DNA from: Saturnia japonica
Taxonomy: Eukaryota > Arthropoda > Insecta > Lepidoptera > Saturniidae
NCBI GenBank assembly: GCA_033032175.1
Contig: CM065321.1
Coordinates: 4,796,501-4,860,500, forward strand
Reading direction: 5' to 3'
DNA: 64,000 nt
The notes below the pieces were generated by a model. That model was not told where the DNA came from, did not search any database, and worked only from the letters and a program-made list of their open reading frames with translations. This document shows, piece after piece, positions 12,173 to 22,503 of this stretch (its first letter is position 1; each line of letters begins with the position of its first letter). The translations under genes were made by a program, and so were the position numbers.

Positions 12173-12772
12173 TTAGAAATAATAATATTTTTGACTGATT
12201 GGTGAAGCTACTTTATTTGCTTGTGATATGAAATAAGGAACATGGCGCGGCGGAGCGTATCGGTGCTCCGGTATCACAGGGTAAGGTTACGCTTCATCAA
12301 TTTGCAACAAACCTTGTTTGCATAAAGTAATTACGTGTACACCTTTACTTTGGCTTCGTGTATGTAGAATATTTAGTAATCATATTCAGTACTACATTGT
12401 ATTTTTCAGTATTTTAACACAATCTTTAAAAGTACACTAACGCAACGTGTACTCTCGAGTTTTTGGTCAATAATGTCACTATAGTAAAATAAATATATAT
12501 ATATAATTACTACCTACTACTTAATAATAATTATTACTGCGATTAAGATTTGAAAAACATTAGGAGTTTTCACAAAAACTCCCTAGATAATTTTAATACG
12601 GATGACCGCCTCGGCAGCTGTCGTCCTGTTAGAGCTATCTTTATATGGAGGGTAGGTAGTAAACCATCTTATGAGGGGGACAAGCTGAAAAAACTTACCA
12701 AAATGGCGCTAGTGTAGCTAGAGGGAATGATACTTTTCGTGATTTAAAACTTAACAAAACAATGTTTAGCAA

Positions 12773-13014
12773 AAAATAAAACCAACTTCAATCATTTTGA
12801 AAAGTACCCTTATATAACTTCGAAGTAGAAGGTTCAATACCAATGAAATTAGTAGTGGACCAATCTTGAATTATCTATCCTCTATCAAATAAAAAAAAAA
12901 AAACCAATCAATCAAGTCCATTCATAAACAAAGAAGTTACAGCTGAACATCCATATATTTTTTTAAACATTCGAGTTGAGTAACCTCTGTCTTTTGTTGA
13001 AGTCGGTTAAAAAA
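12773..13014 (+). repeat. Dispersed repeat A
   Basis: Second copy, about 600 bp from the first, in the same orientation. It contains 'accaacttcaatcattttga', 'aggttcaataccaatgaa', 'ttcataaacaaagaagtta', 'gctgaacatccatat' and ends in 'ttgaagtcggttaaaaa'. Confidence 0.6.
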
Positions 13015-13609
13015 ATCATTGAACAATAATGGGAAATATTTGCGGAGTGAAAAGCTGTGGAAGTGGGTGAAAAAAAAACATCTTTTGGCGCTATTTTTAA
13101 AATTTACGCCACCCTAATTTGATGCATTTTGACGGACACTTTTTATAGACATAGACGGTTCTTATCTTTATCCTCCATAGATAAAAGTTTGAAGGGTAGA
13201 AATAGTTTGAACATTACAAGAATAATAATGAGAATAATATGTATGTAATTTTTAGCAGAATTGGAATGAACACAGTTGCCCTTAAACAAAAAGAAGACAC
13301 TATATTTACTTCAAATGAAATAAGTAAATTTTTTTTGTAGTTATTTCATATAATCATTATTATATAGGTACATGAGAATAAAAACACAATGGCCCAATTT
13401 ACAAATGTTCTCAGTTGACAGTGCAATTGTCCATTGTGTCATGCGATATTGATATAAATTCCTTTTCGCTATTGTGAACTGCGCTCTTCGGCAATAATAG
13501 AAATGACCGTACAAAATCCACAACAATGTTTATATATTATATTGTTTTCTGATTTATTGCAAATGCTTGCTGTGTTCAACGGTTTCTCCCACCGGGGTTA
13601 AATTTATTC

Positions 13610-13800
13610 GGCCAACCACGAGGTTGACTGTTGAACGCGCTAATCTCTGGAACTACCAATCAAATTTGATATTTTTTTGTATTCGATAGCCTATTTAATG
13701 AACAAGATTATAGGTTATGTAACTCACGGTACGACTCTGAAAAGTAGAGCAGTCAACCATGAACGTCAAACAGTCCATCACGTCAAACGTCAGCTTCATG
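13610..13800 (+). repeat. Dispersed repeat H
   Basis: Block 'gaacgcgctaatctctgga' followed by a body ending in 'tgaacgtcaaacag'. The same arrangement occurs at 35840-36010. Family unknown. Confidence 0.45.
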
Positions 13801-13966
13801 GGTGCGTTGCGTTGCAAGAGCGGTGACGTGGAAAGTTGCTCGAAAAAAAATTTACACTGGTGATACCGTAGTGCTCAGTTAGTCCTGCATATAATAGTGT
13901 ATTGGATTCAAAACATTTGTGTGAAATTAATTATCGGAATATTATAAATATTAATAATATTAAGTC

Positions 13967-14075
13967 GCTGGGAGCCGTTGGGTGCAGGCCGCACAAGATC
14001 TGTCATTCTGGAGATCTATGGGGGAGGCCTATGTTCAGCAGTGGACGTCCTGCGGCTGAAATGATGATGATGATG
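13967..14075 (+). mobile_element. RTE-type LINE 3' end with (TGA)n tail
   Basis: One + frame reads EAYVQQWTSCG and stops, followed by a (TGA)n microsatellite. This ending, a short aromatic and glutamine-rich C-terminus before a TGA repeat, is typical of RTE-clade LINE 3' ends in Lepidoptera. It lies just upstream of the first recognised sigmar exon. Confidence 0.6.
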
Positions 14076-14161
14076 AATTATCGGAATTAATTCAGTAGAA
14101 CTTACGGGTTTACTCGCATGTTTGACTGTTTCGTGCTTATGTTTATTATCTGTGGTTTTAG

Positions 14162-14295
14162 CTAACGAGGGCGGTGCGTGGTGCGCCCGCGAAATTTCAC
14201 TGCGAGCGCAGAAGAAGTTCTTGTCCAGGGTCGGTGGAAATAGCAGCGCTCGAGCGTTGGTTTTAGACGAACATGCAGCGAAACTGCTTGACCAG
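14162..14295 (+). CDS. sigmar: sigmar first recognised coding exon
   Basis: The acceptor is a pyrimidine-rich tract ending in 'tctgtggttttag'; the donor is CAG|gtaact. The exon starts in the second base of a codon, so an upstream exon must supply the start codon. No ATG exists in frame between the acceptor and the first family-conserved residues. It encodes 44 residues including CAREISLRAQKKFLSR and DEHAAKLLDQ, the N-terminal helices of the TIPE fold. It ends in phase 0. Confidence 0.85.
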
Positions 14296-17200
14296 GTAAC
14301 TACATTTAGATTTTGTAGATATTAGCTTTTGCCCGCAAGTTTGGTATCTTAAGTTTTTGAATATGAATATATATATATATATAACTAACGTAACCGCATG
14401 CATACAGACCTACCATCATGCTATGGCTATTTTCTCGATCCTAACTCAAAAGGGTGCACCGCGTGAGGGCGAGGTCGGTTTAAGTTTCAAGCCTTAAGAT
14501 GTTATTTGAATCCCCTTACACCAAAAAGAAGTACCATTAAAAGTCAGAAGAGTCACAAGTGGATGCTTTGATAAGATTGTAGATAGGAGCGTTACTTGTG
14601 ACGTCACGGGCCGTTCACACGTAATTGACGATTCGTAATGGGCGTGCCGTACAATTGGACGTTTTCGTGATTTTTCAAGATTCGTGAACGTGTGAATACT
14701 CTATGTACTAATGAATAAAAAAAAACGCAAAAATAACGATTCGTCGATGTGAGAATGAGCCGTTACACCTAGCATATTCGAAAAATGTCATGGGTATTAA
14801 AGGCACCATATAATTTATCAGAATTTTAAAGTAGCTAAAAGCGAATTATTACCTCCCAACACGGGTGGTAGCAATAACATAAAGAAGCGATGGAGTTAAA
14901 GCTATGGTACTGGCTATAAGTAATAATAATTAGACATATACTAATTTGTAGTTCCTCGTGGTGCTACGCGAGCGCGTGGAGAAACGTGAAGCGGAGAAGT
15001 TGGTGAAACACGTCATCAAGTCAGCAGTGAAGCTTGGCGTTCTGCGACGGCATGGACAGCTATCCCCTGCTGATGACCGCGCGCTTGCCGCCTTCCGGTC
15101 CAAATTCCACGTAAGCACATTACATCGCTTCTTGTAAATCCAGTTTTGAAATACTGAACTTCAGAATACTTGTCGATCGTTTTAAAAAAAAGCAAATGTA
15201 ATCCGTATCTTACACGTTGACGTATCTAACTTTATAGAATGTATAAAATAATATCTTTTGTTAGTATTTTCAACGTTTCTATAGATTTGTAATTTCTGAT
15301 GAATATGTTAGGTAGTTGTTGTTGAATAAAGGTGATGAAAAGAGAGGTAGAGCCCAGAGAAATTTCTTTAAAGAATTCTCTCTACTTGAGACAGCCTGAA
15401 TGGTGGAATACATCCACCCTAAAGAAGATCGCAGCCAAACGACCATGTGTTGTGTTCCTGTGGCGAGTAGCGTTTCCAGAGCCCCTTGGAGTAGAGGAGT
15501 GATACCTATGGTATTACAAGCGTGCATAGGCTATGGTAGCCACTTACCATCAGGCGGGTCGTATGCTTGTATGCCACATTTGTAGTATAAAAAAAGATGG
15601 AGAAACAATTACAGACACTGCATCTATCGACGAGAGTTCAAATCCCTGTAATGAGCCGGAGTTTTCAGTGAAGGAAAATCCAACAAAGAGAGGGTCTGCC
15701 TGGCCTAGCTATCATCTTCAATACCAGATGAGATTGTGAAAGATAGATTCTTTGACAACTCTCAAAGAATAAATAGCTTTTTCGTTTTTTACAAATGTTA
15801 TATACATATTATTGTTATTATATTTTTGTCGTTATATGTTTAGTGTTGTGGCCCAAGATGGTAGGACGCTTAGCATAGTGGAAGACTGACTGGCTCTCAA
15901 ATGCAGCTGCTGGAACATACTTATCGGTACTTGGCTACAGATTTTCAACTTGAGGTAGTTAGCCTGGTGGGCATTAGAAAAAGCCCTACCACCATGCTAT
16001 GGTTTTATTACGATGTTTTTCCTTCACCAAAAGCTCAGGCTCATTGCAGGGATTCCAACTGAAGTCGATCGACGCGGCGTCTATATACGCTACCAACTGA
16101 GCCATCATTGATATATTAAGATTGTTAATTAAATTAATTAATGAATTAAGGATTGGTTTATTATAGACGGTGCTGATGGCTATAGTTTCATTCTGCGAAG
16201 TAGATTTCTCGTACGATCGCGGGTTCCTGCAGGATGCGCTGCGGGATTCACATCAGTCCCTCAAGTAAGTTATTAAAAACACATAAGAAAAAGAAAAATA
16301 TAAGTTATAAAAATCATCATTTCTATGTCGGTTTTTATATATTATAGGTGTAAATCCAAATAGATATTTAGTTAAATCGAAGATTAATACAGAATACGTA
16401 CCTACACTTTATAAAAGTGAAACTTCTTAAAAAGGGAGATGCGGATAGACTACACTGTGTATTCGATATAGTTTCTCTCTCATGTAACGAAATGTACCTA
16501 AACGTATCGCGTTCTTGAAATTTCACTCTTAAATCTCGTTCAAATATTGAATAGCCGCCAAAAATGTTTCAATACAAAAAAAGATATTTATAGCTGGCCT
16601 TTTTAATGGACGTTTAATAAATAATAATAATAATAAAAAACATTTAAAGACAGTACAACAGATTTATTAATGTGTAAGTTATCAATTCTTTATATTTTTT
16701 CCTCAAGTAACAATCATCAGTCATCAATCAACAGTGCAACTTCTCTGAAGCCTGTTGTGTCGAGGCTTCCCTTATTAGATCTTCAACACATGCTTATTTT
16801 GGTCTATACCTGTTTTGGTATGCAATCAACATATCTACGTTATTTCCGCGCGGCTCCTTAACAAACAGTGCTTGTTTGGTATTCATGCATGTTTTGACTC
16901 ACAGAATTCGTAGACGCAATCTTCTTTTTTTAATTAATGGCAACTTTCAATTCTGCCAGGGTCAAGTGAATAAAATATTTTTCTAATTATTCTTGCAATC
17001 TTCAAATATAACTCTAAGAAGATAGCGGCTCCATAGTCTACGGAGTTTTTGTGGGAAAATTTATAATATCAAATTAAATATCATAATTACAGAATACAGG
17101 GTTAAATAACATTATTTTATGAATTATAAGGTAAATTAAAAATTTAATGAACAACCGACACTAGTAACCTATTCATTAAGACTATTCCAATGAGCCCAGA

Positions 17201-17991
17201 CACGATATCTCTACTTTGAGTTACTGAGATGACGCTGCAGCATCCGGTCAAAGTTTTCTAGTATCATTGAAGTAACAGAATACCAAATCTCGACTCAATC
17301 AGACATGTGGAAGATGCTCACATATATTTATCAACTAGAAAACAGCTGATAATCTTAAACTGCTGAATAGATTTTCTTAAATCATAGCTAACAACAACAT
17401 TGATCAAGGCACCTTTCAAACAAAAAAAATCTAGATCAAAATCGGTTCAGCAGTTTGTAAGCTACGACGCCATAGACTCTCTCTCTCACTCACATTTTGA
17501 TTTTTGATTTTGGACACACGTTAAACTTATAACATTCCTCTTTTTGCGTCGGGGGTTAAATATAAAAACCACTACATGAGAAAAGTTCCATGGTGTACCT
17601 TCTAATTGAAGGTTCAAAGCCAATGAAATTAAAATGGGAACACACTTGCACATCCTCATCCAAAAAAAAAGAATCATCCAAATCCATCCACCGTTTTCAT
17701 CGTTTTTAAGGCGGTTAAAAATTACGAGACAAACTTATTTACTGCGTAATAATCGCGGAACACGGCAAGATATTAATAAAAGTTGGGAAAATTCTGTATA
17801 ATATTTTACTTGTTTCCAGATCGGTGGTCGAGAGACACCTCTCGGACAAATCTGTGTCCCGACTGGCAGGTGTGTTCGCGCTGGCCTCCCGGGGTGAACT
17901 CCTCGACTCCCTGTTTTCAGGTCAAGTGGACGAGGACGTGCTCAAACTAACCCGAATGTTGCGCAAAGAACTCGACAGGGGCCTGCTATAA
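14162..17991 (+). CDS. sigmar: TNFAIP8/TIPE-family protein, gene span (5' exon missing)
   Basis: Four exons (14162-14295, 14952-15110, 16167-16264, 17820-17991) join in phase through GT-AG introns. They give 186 residues after one split codon, then TAA. The product matches the TNFAIP8 (TIPE) family: LRAQKKFLS near the N-terminus, EAEKLVKHVIKSAVKLGVL in the middle, FCEVDFSYDR, then VERHLSDKSVSRL. Family proteins are about 180-200 residues, so only a few N-terminal residues with the Met are missing. Family members fold into a helical bundle with a hydrophobic cavity that binds phosphoinositides and act in cell death and autophagy. The Drosophila homologue is sigmar. Homology is read from the sequence; function is by family. 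The gene converges on Syt4. Confidence 0.85.
14607..14764. mobile_element. Short MITE-like inverted-repeat element
   Basis: Left end 'gggccgttcacacg...gacgattcgt' pairs with right end 'acgattcgtcgatgtgagaatgagccg', allowing mismatches and a small gap. About 158 bp, non-coding, inside intron 1 of sigmar. No clear target duplication seen. Confidence 0.5.
14952..15110 (+). CDS. sigmar: sigmar exon 2 (of those found)
   Basis: Acceptor 'aatttgtag', donor CAC|gtaagc. 159 bp, phase 0 at both ends, 53 residues: FLVVLRERVEKREAEKLVKH, then VIKSAVKLGVLRRHGQLSP and ADDRALAAFRSKFH. The KxEAEKxxKxxIKxxxKLGxL pattern is the most conserved part of the TNFAIP8 family. Confidence 0.9.
15354..15582 (+). repeat. 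Dispersed SINE-like repeat D
   Basis: Contains 'ctctctacttgagaca', 'gtggaatacatccaccct', 'gttgtgttcctgtgg', 'ttggagtagaggag', 'atggtattacaagcgtgcat' and 'cttaccatcaggcgggtcgt'. The same order occurs at 34302-34500 and, inverted, at 52888-53048 and 58793-58984. This repeat type is abundant in Lepidoptera. Lies in sigmar intron 2. Confidence 0.6.
15848..16110 (-). repeat. tRNA-derived SINE (repeat B), best copy
   Basis: Read on the - strand from 16110, 'atggctcagttggtagcg' has a tRNA A box (GGCTCAGTTGG) and about 45 bases further on comes a B-box-like 'agttggaatccctgc'. The body then matches 1535-1807 and part of 33789-33912. This is the clearest Pol III-type SINE in the window, within sigmar intron 2. 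Confidence 0.65.
16167..16264 (+). CDS. sigmar: sigmar exon 3
   Basis: Acceptor 'ggtttattatag', donor CTCAA|gtaagt. 98 bp, 32 codons plus two bases. Encodes TVLMAIVSFCEVDFSYDRGF and LQDALRDSHQSL. The 'VSFxxVDFSYD' segment is characteristic of TIPE proteins. The split Lys codon is completed by the next exon. Confidence 0.9.
17553..17719 (+). repeat. Dispersed repeat A
   Basis: Copy with 'catggtgtaccttctaatt', 'gaaggttcaaagccaatgaa', 'aaagaatcatccaaatcc' and 'aaggcggttaaaaa'. Lies in sigmar intron 3, close to exon 4. Confidence 0.55.
17820..17991 (+). CDS. sigmar: sigmar terminal exon
   Basis: Acceptor 'ttacttgtttccag'. The first base completes the Lys codon from the previous exon, then 56 codons and TAA. 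Encodes SVVERHLSDKSVSRLAGVFA, LASRGELLDSLFSG and a final helix ending in LTRMLRKELDRGLL. Matches the C-terminal helices of TNFAIP8-family proteins. Confidence 0.9.
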
Positions 17992-18298
17992 TCCAAACAC
18001 GGAGAAAACAATGAGCCGTCCTATCACAACCAAAGGTTTGCTTGCCATCGTAATTTAGACGATTCGCGACTCGGTTACACCTATACCTATGAGATGCGAG
18101 GTGAAGCGCCGACTATGGGATCACGTATAATATCGTTATCTCCATAAATGGAGATTTCATTCTTAAATATAAGGAATTGTAAAAAAAATCGGCGTTCGAT
18201 GCAAGTTTGTACCGACTTTCGAGCTTTTGAAAATGTAACAGTTAGAAGGTAATTTATCTTGGAAACAAATAACATATTATCAAAATATTCTATTTTTC

Positions 18299-18304
18299 AA
18301 TAAA
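18299..18304 (+). terminator. Candidate polyadenylation signal of sigmar
   Basis: First AATAAA after the sigmar stop codon, about 310 bases downstream. Position fits a short 3' UTR. No transcript evidence. Confidence 0.45.
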
Positions 18305-18853
18305 ATACTTTTATGACAATTTTAGCTTACAAAATTCCTCCTTTTGTTAAAAAGTTTGAAGTATTTAATTGAAGTATTTTGTTTGTAAAACTAATATAGA
18401 TGTTTATATAATATTAAAATGATATTTAAAAATGTTGGGTAAATTCAAATTAATTTGACAATAATGTGATAAACGTGTTAGTTACAGTAAGGACTAAGTT
18501 GGTACAAGTATTGCTGTAGTGAAATTTTCGCTCGAACCTTATTCACAGATTTATTGAAACTAATTTACCTACTTATCTCGCAAAACTCTCTCACGCAGAC
18601 TCTCTCTCTCTCTCTTATAAGACTGTAGCTACAATGTCGCTGCAAGACTGTGATTCGTTAGGGAAAAAACAATCAAATATCTAAAATTTTGATTATTGTT
18701 ATGTTTATACAAAAAAGATTCATCTGATTACCAATAACGCGTAATAAATTCTAAGGGAAATAAAAGAATCTCAAAGGAGTAATGATCTTTCTTAGATTTT
18801 ATAAGTTTCCAAATAATAATAGCAGTGAACAAACATATTACTTTTTATTATTA
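18305..18853. other. Gene-free sequence
   Basis: No gene. A (CT)n run lies at about 18600-18617. A chance open frame on the - strand (18087-18275) lies in the sigmar 3' UTR. Confidence 0.35.
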
Positions 18854-19513
18854 CGGCACGTCATGATGGCCGTTTTGACACATTACAATAGTGGCGTGAA
18901 ATGTTGTTCAGCCATATCTACGAAATCCATAACAAAAAGCATAAACAGAGTCCGAATTAACGAGCAAGGGTCAACAATAAATGTAGTATCCAAAATCCGG
19001 TCAAAACTATAACACAAGCGCAGTGCACTCATAGTTTGTTATTTTCGGAGCCACGTCAAATCAAAACAGCTTTGTTTTGTATTGAGAATTTACGCGCGTG
19101 TGCCGGAGGTAGTAGTTGTGCTGGCTAGCGATCCTATATGTGAGGACCGTATAAGATTTCATTTTTTTAAATTTCGAATTTTGAATAACACTGGTGCCGA
19201 GTTATGTGGTAAATAAGTAAATTAATAATTATAATCCATTAAGGAATCTGTCAAATGGCACTGTTTTTTTTGTTAGTAAAAACGTGAAAAGACTTATTCG
19301 CGGGACCATATTATTTAGTTAAACCATAATAGTTTAGAAATCAGTGCAATCAATTAATTTTGTGTCCTAAAATTATAAATTCGATAAATTTTATGACTAA
19401 TTGCACGTCACTATTGACAATAAAAACATCAATTTGCTCATTCAAACGTAGTTATTGGTTTATACGAAACTTCATGGGCGGATAAACGTCAAAACGGCCA
19501 TCAAAGGGTGCCG
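18854..19513. mobile_element. MITE-like element, about 660 bp
   Basis: The ends are inverted copies: left 'cggcacgtcatgatggccg' then 'ttttgac'. The right end, reverse-complemented, reads 'cggcaccctttgatggccg' then 'ttttgac'. That is a 26-base arm with about four mismatches, all in one block. No open frame of note. The target duplication is unclear (tta on the left, cta on the right). Confidence 0.55.
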
Positions 19514-22453
19514 CTACTGTATGTACTATGTTCACGTGACGCAGACGTGTTTTCAAAATATTGAAAATGTATGTATTGAAATGGATGTGTGTATGCGTAT
19601 CTATAATGTGCATAGTGTCGCTAAAAACATATAAACACTATTTGTTTCTAATAATAATAAAGACTAGAAACAAAAGATATACAAAATCAACGCCTGAAAT
19701 TTAGTAGATTTCTGGAGCAAAAGAAACAAGCGATATTTGGAATCGAGCTTGCCGAAATCATTAGCGTTGTCGATACATTCCGATTTACGATTTCAATTCC
19801 AGCAGTAATTTTGTCAAATTTAACGGTATTAAAATACTGATTAATCAAATCTTACATCAAGAGAGTAGCTGAATAACTTAGATTTTAGATGATACTGCAT
19901 ATTTAAACACTTATCTACTATCCTTAAAAATCACTGTTACATTGCATTATCGCCGCCAATGATCTATCTCGTATCGTCGATCTATGACGTATATATATCT
20001 TCTTGCCTATATAATATACTGTTTAGTATTGAAAAATAATTTTGTCTAATCGTTAATTTATCACAGCAAATTATATAAATAATATAATTAACACGTTTAA
20101 TGTTTTGTAAATATTATTTTAAGGATTATATAAGATTTGCTATACACGACGCCAGTGCCATATGTCAATAATAAGTCAAGCAAGTGATTATTTTTAAATG
20201 AAAAATAATATAGTTTATTAGCCTTGAATAGGTACTTACTTATAAACTTAATATAACCTGAGATTTTTAAAATAAATTTAACCACCTCGGAGTACAAACA
20301 AGAAACTCGGTAGTATTTATCAATATTGTGTTTGAGCTAATTTAATTATACTATTGTAACAAAAGGGATCAAGAAATCAAATGTATTTTCTTTGTGAATC
20401 GTCACCATTTTAATCCATGTAACAAACAGAGTTATAAAGCTTTAAATTGTTAGTAATCTTTAAAATTTGTTTGCATGTTTGTTCCGGGCAATCATCCAAA
20501 CTGTTGAGCCGATTTTTACGGGACTTTCACTGCCAAATAGCTTAGAAAAACAATCAGGGGTCCGCGCATTAAAAAAAAAACAATTCGGTAAGAGTGTGTT
20601 ATTTAGCATAGTTAAAGTTTATATGAAGAAGGAGTGGAGAAAGCTAAAATATGTTAAATTATAGATACATATTACATTAAATTACTTAATACTGTGGATA
20701 CTACAACGAACGGTGCCATTGAACTTAGACCCCTCCAAAACATTGACATTGTCATAGAGTGAAAAGTAACACCAACAATATTAATTTTTTACGTTTATAC
20801 TGCAAATGTGAAACAGATAATAAACAGCTTGTCGAATTTCGAGCACTGGGCTAACGCTAATTTTAATTATTATTCCAACTTTAATAGTTTATACGGCAGG
20901 TGATGCGTCTAAATTATCATTTTAATCGTCATAATATTGACAAGATTACAAGTCCAAGTAGGTACGGCACAACTGGCCTCGTGTATGGCGCATCTTAATA
21001 CAAGATAAGACAGTTACCGCAAATACCGTTATAGGTTAGGTAAGTATATGTTATATTTGAGCTATTAACTGATATAGTTAGTTACAAATAAATACACCCG
21101 CTTATAATTTATTCCCAAAGGGAAATATTACAATTTATACATATTTCTAAATAGGACGCATACCTACCTATAATCATCACATTGACTAAAAGGCGGCTAA
21201 GCGATAAAATATAGTTAAGTTTAAAAATTATTGCCTATCAAAAAGGTTGTTAAAGCTTAAAATAAATTTAAAGTTATTATTGAAACAGAAGTACCTAAAA
21301 CGAATCAAACGGATCAATTAATATCACTTAGCCACCTTTGGGTCGAAACTTACGTAGGTATGCTGGATGTTTTTAAATTCGATAAACATCGATACAGTAT
21401 TTTTACCTTCTTCACATAATAATTTTCAAGCATGGTGATATTAACTTTATAGCATTTGTTATCATTAATAAGTCCAAAACTGCCAGAAAATATTCGTAAT
21501 TAAATTAAAAAAAGGTACCTACAATCCGTCTAGGAGTAATAGGTTGAGTAATATTAATTTACAAAACATTCTATAAATATAGGTCCTATAAAATAATTTT
21601 AATTTTATTAAGTGCTTTCACTTTTATTCATACTTATAAACAGTGCAGTAACTAGCCTTTTATGCGTCCGGTACGAGCTTCTATAACTACGCCCTTGAAA
21701 ATTTTTATTACGGTCTGGTTATTTCTGTGTCCCTCCAGTCTGTTCCCTGTGCCTAAGCGCTGCTGGCACCGCGCCGTCCTAGTTACGGTACTGCTTATAG
21801 AGATCATAAAGACAAAATAATAATGATTGATAAGGAAAACCTGTAACGCCTATATAATTTTTACATTATTAAAACATACATACATGCAGTAATTGTAAAA
21901 TTCAAACTTATCCTGTAGTAATATTATTTTCATAATACTCAGTTTATGTAATATAATACGTGTGTAACAAAATCAAAAGTGTTACGTAGTTACGGAGTGT
22001 GACGTAAATTACGTGGTATTGACAAAGTTTCCAAGAACATTGTATAAATGAAGTAAATGCCTAATGTTCCAATGTGAATCTATGTGTGAATATTATAACT
22101 ACGTATATGCCAATGCCACTAAGTTAAATAAATTATTTATTAGTTATAATTACAAAATGACAAAGGAAAAAACAACATGACAGTAGTTTATTTTAATTTT
22201 AATTATGTAATATTGTATCCATTATTATCGATTCTCATTGTTAATATAAGACCACGTACTCTATTATGTACTATTAAAATTTGTACACGATTTCGGACCA
22301 AAAAATTAATATCCCTATACACAGTTCGAACATATCTGAACTAAATTCATATCTTAATTTTTGTATTAGCAATAAAATAAAAATCGTAGTCATAGTTTTT
22401 ACGTGTTATTTAGTAAGATTTAAAATGTTGCGAATTAAAGCTATTACGGCCGG
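19514..22453. other. Gene-free sequence
   Basis: AT-rich DNA between sigmar and Syt4. Short frames at 20097-20297 (-) and 20467-20664 (+) show no domain. The second overlaps an inverted fragment of a dispersed repeat at 20465-20560 ('gttgagccgatttttacggg'). Confidence 0.35.
20465..20560 (-). repeat. Dispersed repeat fragment (type G relative)
   Basis: The reverse complement contains 'agtgaaagtcccgtaaaaat', then 'cggctcaacagtttgg'. The same block is seen at 59860-59900 ('agtgaaagtcccgtcaaaat', 'cggtccaacagtttcgg'). Confidence 0.45.
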
Positions 22454-22503
22454 CAATATGCAGTCGGAAAGACAATATGAAGTCGGAAAGACAATATGCA
22501 GTT
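22454..22503 (+). repeat. 19-bp tandem repeat, 2.6 units
   Basis: Unit 'caatatgcagtcggaaaga' at 22454-22472, again at 22473-22491 with one change, then a partial third unit to 22503. Confidence 0.7.

Noticed and set aside
12605..13205. Inverted-repeat element around repeat A (partial pairing of 'atatggagggta' and 'atcctccatag')
   Set aside because: Pairing is short and interrupted; boundaries could not be defined.
14122..14161. Coding start of sigmar upstream of 14162
   Set aside because: The frame is open only from a TTG and reads a pyrimidine-rich tract ending in a good AG acceptor; it is better explained as intron.
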